Shown here one piece after another: positions 11,401 to 13,389 of a DNA stretch of 13,389 bases. The stretch covers positions 1-13,389 of the forward strand of contig PLSG01000495.1 in assembly GCA_003164155.1 (NCBI GenBank), given 5' to 3'. Position numbers and translations under genes: made by a program. The notes beneath the pieces were generated by a model. It ran no database searches. It worked only from the letters and a program-made list of their open reading frames with translations, and was not told where the DNA came from. The number at the start of each line of letters is the position of its first letter. Position 1 is the first letter of the stretch. Source of the stretch: Parachlamydiaceae bacterium (GTDB lineage: Bacteria; Chlamydiota; Chlamydiia; Chlamydiales; Parachlamydiaceae).

Positions 11401-11712
11401 TAGGGCATAGAGTTCGCTCTGCTGCTGAACGGAAAGTGCAGATCCTTGTCCCTCTAATAGGGAGTTCTCGTGTAGGGCCGCTTGAAAAATGGATCTCCAG
11501 CGTTTTTCGGTATCTCTCTTCCACAACGCTTTGCGTATAAAGGCGGTTATCTTTCCCTCGGCAGAATGCAATGCAAGCAACTTATCTCCCCAAAGGCGCG
11601 GCACGCAAACGCTTTTGAGGCGCTGCTCCAACGTTTGCTTGGGCAAGAATGGCCCAAATTGAGCAGCAGAGCTTAAAATTAGCTGGCGATTTTTGTCGAG
11701 CACAGAACTCAT
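2383..11712 (-). CDS. Giant DUF3638-like helicase/ATPase protein, N-terminal part (3109 aa, frame ends after poly-G)
   Basis: This frame encodes most of a giant protein whose cellular role is unknown. The first ~2,700 residues match no domain I can name. They include a hydrophobic stretch at about 786-850, a Thr/Ala/Ser/Gly-rich linker near 900-918, and a helical, TPR-like part near 1990-2060. The recognisable part begins near 2750 (RGYLAFEYKMG...WEKQ), followed by Walker A GSGKT (2788-2792) in the context VVLELIPGSGKT, then a Walker B-like LCIDEPHR (3004-3011). This order resembles the DUF3638/DUF3645 family, whose usual motifs are GEGKS and DEVD. From residue 3073 the 37-residue tail (VNSSAHTR...) is unlike the family and lies just after a G9 run, so it is probably out of frame. 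The start is well fixed: AGGGG lies 4 nt upstream of ATG, and an in-frame TAA lies five codons upstream. Coding status is nearly certain, the family call is fairly strong, and the function is inferred only. Confidence 0.88.
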   Translation of the reverse strand: MSSVLDKNRQLILSSAAQFGPFLPKQTLEQRLKSVCVPRLWGDKLLALHSAEGKITAFIRKALWKRDTEKRWRSIFQAALHENSLLEGQGSALSVQQQSELYALKRSHAKAVVSDAAAAAESLGVSLSTKSTKAQLPFAVAVSPKYRSSLLAALPSDAAAQKGMDSALFETLLNPQQRSRAPLSALLAFASRYLRQTLSAVPPDVAGQTASLLDRAWQTEEKLQQIVTAGKAGSSESARHALRQLAESTLEDLLKMPTGQKRLIFAGTPARPTNLKLPVKWAGALLAETDTIFGKGVIDADLLQKTSSFIEQVHLSGLSFDIFSGFNPEIIAKLKAVVPQSGPAAIKNILREGLIGHFLPRLQTSLKKNDSPLWKKIALAPAEKLRSGMEYVVSFYTQQLSQGVVDALPEGMAMAIRQAILEGNFGKKLEEEFKKLAGAKLAEIRQALNGAFTDLTYDLPEQVPSLISLAGLGELGAAEQPLWIEVTKESDGSFSLAAFASGAALESLRPLPISEKGEKYLVPLLYKGLTAKQLDREFFFTLFAYKVFPQWDASYFATLAELQLALLAPLSEAQVTADANPVLYSATAHLAHGYWGILQAFLPQSLHLKASAQQSSFWFGWQKLALLDMWTQVKSKPDSLRQDSFRKVMHAGATTLARSAADVFEAGGLPVEQLRAIYDTTQEAIEAVEKIDLNPVGDEPKAPVMPPELRQILRTILGKWDLSPYLVEGLKDIASRALGKAAEKAIGDIAQELAIEAAKLPKRESIGKLLGRSIGLPLWPPAHDPLRKIWRVARLGLLVLNMARSLSLWVASVAKRIFLNALIWCFPGPLRSLERAARRLFAWACVRLVLTKAQIDGFLKLMQQYSQQVSRSEKLGYELPGTIPAYRGRSFQFVTANGQAVTTPVATTGGISAASSPSDLAPKKLFQAAADKSAEVAAVNGLFDIPVVPLVVSITSENALKQMREWLEKVKGVPGLFKGNAFRYLNRAMRNLPVPLPGGRDDLWSHIGDERACMEELAHLALFLYMHKPHEHISHEETNLVTVNLATVYAILDKLARRCPESQLDGYAVTPWALAFWKSSLQRRLLDSQTAAQMQRVCTYFGIDPLKEYSDKEIDGAARHSLFYTPHRNLKFDARLVITETSCGSPLETQYYKQLITHPAIAVKLECLLGKNASMIEKLTTLYCDRALKSWEKDGKKIDTAHGQVALEKLFGEEVDGVKRNPRMGVLPRPFYLLRVMNAFMNGALENTFEQNLSSSRASFDLDAYEFSEKTDSVPTVPPNKLVEVFRSLFSRPISYKAWRSSHTPSRQYTLPYRLDKQKWVMSGQVSDFDLHNLRDLYYGSHSRQTVSFEHLLDAHLNNKTSISSKVVNAPQTFIQGVKRGDGFFKSLGMDIDCFGFHASEDSFFSDFSTQERIEIELIWIQKADRIARLTSFLAEHPQKLAHSEMRTFLDWILLHYGALEQQLQEAPGFSRALGQFFEQALAMHSGHAEVALDLMRIGILAQLKCEKAQPGASRNFPAFRALILQMPHLSAKAQCAHDRANLLCLLHLMQDPATASDDLRRQVIEDLCWALGHLAKFPLDVFGEIGLEIDELRHLALDVQWLWAPTLAKVFEDNAPLRNRLLTSLAIEAGYFTKDNAQAVWEGRYPRYQCGPVSLQLLKSHTKRAIEKVSFQQDEKQTRQLSAYLQEIFGPTAPPLGRFQSGEYTFPLHNMHIEFLPKKQIWRFYRSEAGSKYYWVKPSDMTSQEATEHLTYWMEDSSAPHKRLLTLEKGKLKASTFAVANLPENGEGAALWKSQAFSLVNQAEIDHAQLLEPVDLSVMPHSLGPLAWFQPLSTIKAFADIKTPQVLAKIKLEALKIAFEIQVVQGERQAVCRDFLPGFFIAKEQRPSAYASALSPYASYLLLHNARGEQRILLTADALRAAFLSGMLKRFFKISTSAFMEMQLGNYLRHYLVKEDSGSKTINGQPSAAHALFYTYELDGQGRLTSSHSEAIIHLMCYHLAQGSLKSSLYYMEMLEGMGRKEAYTKPVLHTLALLDVALVLSGDLEHARMGLRLFAIREENRSLQAGDSAHDGVEAELSLLSWAAIQATYSRFYRDGALKKSPSQVEVTEYHELFTLKGIAHKNKHLLQTRRSTLSKAISDGSSFLGSVLERLSSLEMDSIAQNLLMLPNIAERYIFLEKKYALPGERSSRGMEDFLQELVRGKTLLNLDSIDSKGRGAASLLGKVTGWLNRPVLHGRESNFKALFAELQRSSCTPLPLESLPVHLFEVTPVLIRQHFPLYYRLARREIPMCSLDAPAEQKLFHKLFEKKADAFLRTLRFFNGKSAHPQDALMLMSLLFIAKSGPPRNSPSALKLEMLWIELNREEKKILTLDKSAQESVLQAKAGLQKKMDAWISSYNREYATLVNLAPETVAVAQQAFKRYKEHAWSSTLTQLAINGTVWAVTGSSLGPVARIAAAWCWKGMKVRHAVQQKNLLCAQEAQSLEDASQVSDGPLSKKLQSQLERMDRALGMFFSALLDKHFVQDKSVSDSSANNSTGLAAEPQSVSIASQSPLEGILQINQSLKDYHARPKVSAQTYSLKGAADLFALQEALEKAVFQMESEIVSERAAIESLVNCHRHANRGENAAKSGDGLALAKRMKAPRLQRQPTQDFAQIFAAFIRGEGENAPAGEDSLLHQQKLQLMLYTHLIKITRLHQVQRCRQLSDKLLSAMQEIAPTKRALGLAELVSELSRTRAYSFEGASGRAIRGYLAFEYKMGMMLWEKQVSQYARMLHGDDPQVVLELIPGSGKTIFGSPTTGYFAADGKQAVVNIFPKALAQTNIQQAFYQAKELFCQDSSSVRFTRNKSLSEGDLWAYLRWLQRAIYRREPINMTKEDFQALELRFIESLDKGARGVQDAPSKRQLFAFAKLLQKFRLASKGNVDEPHLIFKRNDELNHPIGSKQSVPNSFVRIIQECVGCLTACPEIARLLQIQENGQCYVSEELYRREIMFRVAEWMSRYTPLCIDEPHRADFVQYVCGTYARGIPDFVAASSKRGEIGLVVGLICHILPKAIGKGKAVGVAYGPSKRRGGVNSSAHTRGVVSLRNRPRSKIPMKHLPKPFSPCCICA
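2496..2504 (-). other. G9 homopolymer at the frame junction of the giant gene (candidate phase-variation or frameshift site)
   Basis: On the coding strand the codons read CGA AGG GGG GGG GTG. Nine G are present. With seven or ten G the reading passes directly into the downstream frame (GGT GAA TTC ...), giving a protein of about 3,885 residues. With eight G it stops at once at TGA. With nine it runs 37 codons to TAA at 2383. The in-frame G GGG GGG heptamer also allows perfect re-pairing after a -1 ribosomal slip, which leads to the same full-length product. The downstream frame has a TAA at 2510-2512 immediately before the run, so the frame change must occur within about a dozen bases. The alternatives are a real contingency locus, programmed recoding, a disabling mutation, or a base-calling error. 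Confidence 0.85.
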
Positions 11713-11716
11713 GTAA

Positions 11717-11721
11717 CCCCT
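11717..11721 (-). promoter_or_regulatory. Ribosome binding site of the giant gene
   Basis: AGGGG lies 4 nt upstream of the ATG at 11712. An in-frame TAA sits five codons upstream of that ATG, so no longer N-terminus is possible from an upstream start. This supports the chosen start. Confidence 0.6.
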
Positions 11722-11758
11722 ATCTTAAGTGAGGTGCATCAAAATACCGCACTCGCTT

Positions 11759-11787
11759 GTTATAATAAATATTATATTACACATCAA
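11759..11787 (-). promoter_or_regulatory. Sigma70-type promoter of the giant gene
   Basis: Read on the minus strand, TTGATG (11782-11787) is followed after exactly 17 bases by TATAAC (11759-11764). Both hexamers are close to the TTGACA/TATAAT consensus, and the spacer is A/T-rich. The predicted transcript would start near 11752 and have a leader of about 40 nt before the ATG at 11712. An overlapping TATAAT inside the spacer offers an alternative -10, without an equally good -35. No operator-like repeat is evident within the promoter itself. Confidence 0.6.
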
Positions 11788-11994
11788 CCTATCCCATGAT
11801 AATAGCACTATAACATTAAGATTCGTTAAAGACTGAGATATTGCAATTTAACAGGGGAAAGGATTCTCATCCTCTTTGCGCCTTTGGGTTTAATTTCCCT
11901 TCCTTATTCCCTATGCCCCACAAAAAGTATAGCACATTTAAAGAGAAATAATATATACGTTTGCCATGTTTCGACCTAACTTTGACTTCATGAT
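11765..11994. other. Intergenic stretch with no recognised gene
   Basis: Apart from the -35 hexamer and spacer of the giant-gene promoter at its left end, this A/T-rich stretch between the promoter and the foldback element holds no open frame, tRNA-like fold or strong terminator that I can recognise. A short imperfect hairpin around AGGA...TCCT near 11860-11875 is too weak to call. I also see no convincing plus-strand promoter for the nitroreductase gene here. Confidence 0.4.
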
Positions 11995-12159
11995 TATACC
12001 AGAGAGAGGGTGATTTTTAGCTTTTCAGCTGCGCCAAAGCCCCGGGGTTAAACAATCATAAGCGGGTTAGTATTGGGAAATATGAACCCGCTTATGATCG
12101 TTTAACCGCGGGACTTTCGCGCTAGCCGAAAAGCCAAAAATCACCCGCTCTCTGGTATA
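11995..12159. repeat. 165-bp foldback (long imperfect palindrome), possible MITE
   Basis: The left arm (11995-12068) and right arm (12085-12159) are reverse complements over 74/75 nt, with seven mismatches and one single-base bulge. The outermost 12 bases, TATACCAGAGAG, pair perfectly. The central 16 nt contain a further TATT/AATA pairing around a GGGA tetraloop. The ends carry TA on both sides, which would fit a TA target duplication of IS630-type elements, but TA is self-complementary and may simply be part of the palindrome. The element lies between divergent genes, 39 bp before the nitroreductase start and upstream of the giant-gene promoter, so it is not expected in the giant-gene transcript. 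It encodes no protein. It could be a miniature transposable element or a structural regulatory sequence of the plus-strand gene. Confidence 0.85.
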
Positions 12160-12184
12160 CATTTGCAAGACAGCAGCATTATTT

Positions 12185-12191
12185 GAAAGGA
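12185..12191 (+). promoter_or_regulatory. Ribosome binding site of the nitroreductase gene
   Basis: GAAAGGA lies 7 nt before the ATG at 12199. The ATG at 12191 overlaps this site and is out of frame, so 12199 is the preferred start. Confidence 0.65.
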
Positions 12192-12198
12192 TGCTTTT

Positions 12199-12786
12199 AT
12201 GACGACATTTTTAAATAGACAAAGTCCTTTTCCGATTCAACCTTTACTGCTATCGCGTGTATCTTCCCGCGCGTTTAGTACGGAACGTTTAACTGAAGAT
12301 GAATTGATGCAGCTTTTTGAGGCGGCGCGGTGGGCACCTTCTTCTTACAATAACCAACCGTGGCGTTTTATCTATGCAAGGCGAGGAGAAAAAGAGTGGG
12401 ATGTGTTTTTTAATGTGCTCATAGACTTCAATAAGTCGTGGTGCCAAATGGCCGATACCCTCGTATTGGTGGTTTCGCGCAATCTCTTCGAACACAACAA
12501 CCAACCCGCCCCCACGGCACAATTTGACACTGGTGCCGCATGGATGAGCCTTGCCTTGGAAGCCAATGCCAAAAAACTGGTGGCACACGCCATGCAAGGT
12601 TTTGATTATGCGGCCATAAAGGCCAACCTGCAAATTCCCGACACCTTTACAGTCGAAGCCATGATTGCCATTGGCAAACCAGGCGACAAAGCCGCACTTC
12701 CGCCTGAAATCCGCGAAAAAGAGGTGCCTTCTTTGAGAAAGCCCTTAAGCCAAATAATCTCGAAGGGAAAATTTATCTTTACATAA
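12199..12786 (+). CDS. Nitroreductase family protein (FMN-dependent oxidoreductase), 195 aa
   Basis: This is a complete, single-domain member of the nitroreductase superfamily. These proteins are usually homodimers that use FMN and NAD(P)H to reduce nitro compounds, quinones or similar substrates in the cytoplasm; the real substrate here cannot be told. The N-terminal RVSSRAFS (20-27) is the usual R.S.R.F phosphate-binding segment of FMN. EAARWAPSSYNNQPWRF (41-57) is the highly conserved family signature. FDTGAAWMSLALEA (109-122) is the second conserved helix. IAIGKPGDKAALP near the C-terminus matches the typical family strand and loop. The length of about 195 residues is normal for the family. 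There is no signal peptide or membrane segment. The gene stands alone, divergent from the giant gene, with a foldback repeat directly upstream and a stem-loop directly downstream. No clear promoter is visible between the foldback and the start, so transcription may begin within or before the repeat. Confidence 0.93.
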   Translation: MTTFLNRQSPFPIQPLLLSRVSSRAFSTERLTEDELMQLFEAARWAPSSYNNQPWRFIYARRGEKEWDVFFNVLIDFNKSWCQMADTLVLVVSRNLFEHNNQPAPTAQFDTGAAWMSLALEANAKKLVAHAMQGFDYAAIKANLQIPDTFTVEAMIAIGKPGDKAALPPEIREKEVPSLRKPLSQIISKGKFIFT

Positions 12787-12793
12787 AGCCCAC

Positions 12794-12830
12794 AGTGAAT
12801 GCAGCCCTCGAGCCTCGGGCTGCGCTCACT
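12794..12830. terminator. Stem-loop after the nitroreductase gene, possible terminator
   Basis: AGTGAATGCAGCCC pairs with GGGCTGCGCTCACT, a 14-bp stem with two mismatches and a 9-nt loop, starting 8 nt after the stop codon. The position and GC-rich stem suit transcription termination or 3'-end protection. No U-run follows on the plus strand (the next bases are CCACAACAAAATC), so it is not a canonical intrinsic terminator. Confidence 0.45.
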
Positions 12831-12884
12831 CCACAACAAAATCAACACCCTAGCTCTGGACTACATACCCCCTCCCCCAATAGT

Positions 12885-12948
12885 GTTACACACATCTTTT
12901 GTAAAAGTGCAGCTTGTCAAGAAAAAAACACATAAAGATGTGTGTAAC
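12885..12948. repeat. Perfect 15-bp inverted repeat with 34-nt spacer, possible IS-end remnant
   Basis: GTTACACACATCTTT (12885-12899) is the exact reverse complement of AAAGATGTGTGTAAC (12934-12948). The A-rich spacer holds no gene. The first 13 bases of the window (AAAGATGTGGGTA) match the right arm with one difference, suggesting a dispersed end-repeat. The TTACACACA core recalls sequences near the ends of IS256-type elements, but this is from memory and weak. It could also act as a hairpin terminator or a small MITE. Confidence 0.5.
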
Positions 12949-13005
12949 TCTTTGTCTTTCAGGGGACATAAATTAATACGATCTTTTTAAGAAGGTTATA
13001 GTGTC

Positions 13006-13239
13006 GGATTATTCACCATACAGCACGCCTACAGCGTGCTGAATTTCGCTCCATTCACCTAGGGCGATGCCCTAGGCTAATATGAGAAAGGCCTTCAGCC
13101 TTTTATGAAGAGTAATGGAAGCATAATCATGATATGTCCTAAAAGGCTGAAGGCCTTTCTTATATTAGCCTAGGGCATCGCCCTAGGCGGATGAGGTGAA
13201 ATTCCGCACGCTGTAGGCGTGCTGTATGGTGAATAATCC
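13006..13239. repeat. 234-bp mirrored array of six palindromes (REP/BIME-like composite inverted repeat)
   Basis: The arms 13006-13105 and 13140-13239 are both exactly 100 nt and are reverse complements with seven mismatches and no gaps. Each arm holds three small perfect or near-perfect hairpins in mirrored order. The first is CAGCACGC-5-GCGTGCTG (13021-13041, mirrored at 13204-13224). The second is CCTAGGGC-3-GCCCTAGG (13058-13076, mirrored at 13169-13187). The third is AAAGGC-5-GCCTTT (13087-13103, mirrored at 13142-13158). The 34-nt centre contains ATCATGAT. Hairpin arrays of this kind resemble REP/BIME elements mobilised by REP-associated tyrosine transposases of the IS200/IS605 group. 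No such transposase is in this window. There is no open frame in the element. Confidence 0.88.
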
Positions 13240-13344
13240 AGCACCTCAGACCCGCTTAAAAGTGGCTGGAAAATGGTCTTTGGGAGCTAATTGACCCAAA
13301 TCAGAACTCGGGAACTGAAATTTTGTTGGTACACTTACTTAGAT

Positions 13345-13389
13345 ATGAATGAATTTATCTCGAGAAAAATCAAACAATCGCACACCCTA
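13345..13389 (+). CDS. Possible N-terminus of a protein cut by the window edge
   Basis: An ATG at 13345 opens a frame (MNEFISRKIKQSHTL) that continues to the end of the window. There is no clear Shine-Dalgarno sequence. The short stretch vaguely resembles the start of some helix-turn-helix (RodZ-like) proteins, but 15 residues cannot support an identification. Confidence 0.25.
   Translation, partial: MNEFISRKIKQSHTL

Noticed and set aside
12799..12990. A 63-codon plus-strand open frame after the nitroreductase
   Set aside because: It begins inside the stem-loop, runs through the 15-bp inverted repeat, lacks a ribosome binding site and gives a low-complexity peptide.
13006..13239. CRISPR array
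   Set aside because: The repeated units are different palindromes in mirrored order, not identical direct repeats with unique spacers.

Overview
The window is dominated by one giant minus-strand gene, read as two overlapping open frames (11712 to 2383, then 2401 to 56). Together they encode the two halves of a protein of about 3,885 residues. Its last third looks like the bacterial version of the DUF3638/DUF3645 family, very large proteins with an SF2-helicase-like or SecA-like ATPase core, known from protists, fungi and environmental chlamydiae. Family resemblance, Shine-Dalgarno starts and a recognisable sigma70-type promoter suggest a bacterium, most plausibly an environmental (amoeba-associated) member of the Chlamydiota. 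That placement is an inference from family knowledge; there is no rRNA or core marker here to confirm it.

Layout from left to right. Positions 56-11712 (minus) hold the giant gene. A run of nine G on its coding strand (2496-2504) sits exactly where the reading frame changes. The N-terminal 3,072 residues carry a Walker A motif (GSGKT, 2788-2792) and a Walker B-like motif (IDEPHR, 3006-3011). The C-terminal frame carries the second helicase lobe (HTFGADIP and QAVWRMRG motifs). With nine G the two ATPase lobes are disconnected. With seven or ten G, or with a single -1 ribosomal slip on G GGG GGG, they are joined. This is the most interesting feature of the window: a possible phase-variation or recoding switch, with sequencing error as the main rival explanation.

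Positions 11713-12198 separate the giant gene from a divergent plus-strand gene. The stretch holds a good promoter for the giant gene (TTGATG, 17 bases, TATAAC), about 230 bases in which I see nothing, and a 165-bp foldback element with 74/75-nt arms. Positions 12199-12786 (plus) encode a complete 195-residue FMN-dependent nitroreductase family protein.

Positions 12787-13344 have no convincing gene but are rich in secondary structure: a strong stem-loop just after the nitroreductase, a perfect 15-bp inverted repeat, and a 234-bp mirrored array of six small palindromes arranged as a large inverted repeat with 100-nt arms. A possible protein start at 13345 runs off the right edge. No functional link between the giant protein and the nitroreductase is evident; they are divergent neighbours separated by a repeat.
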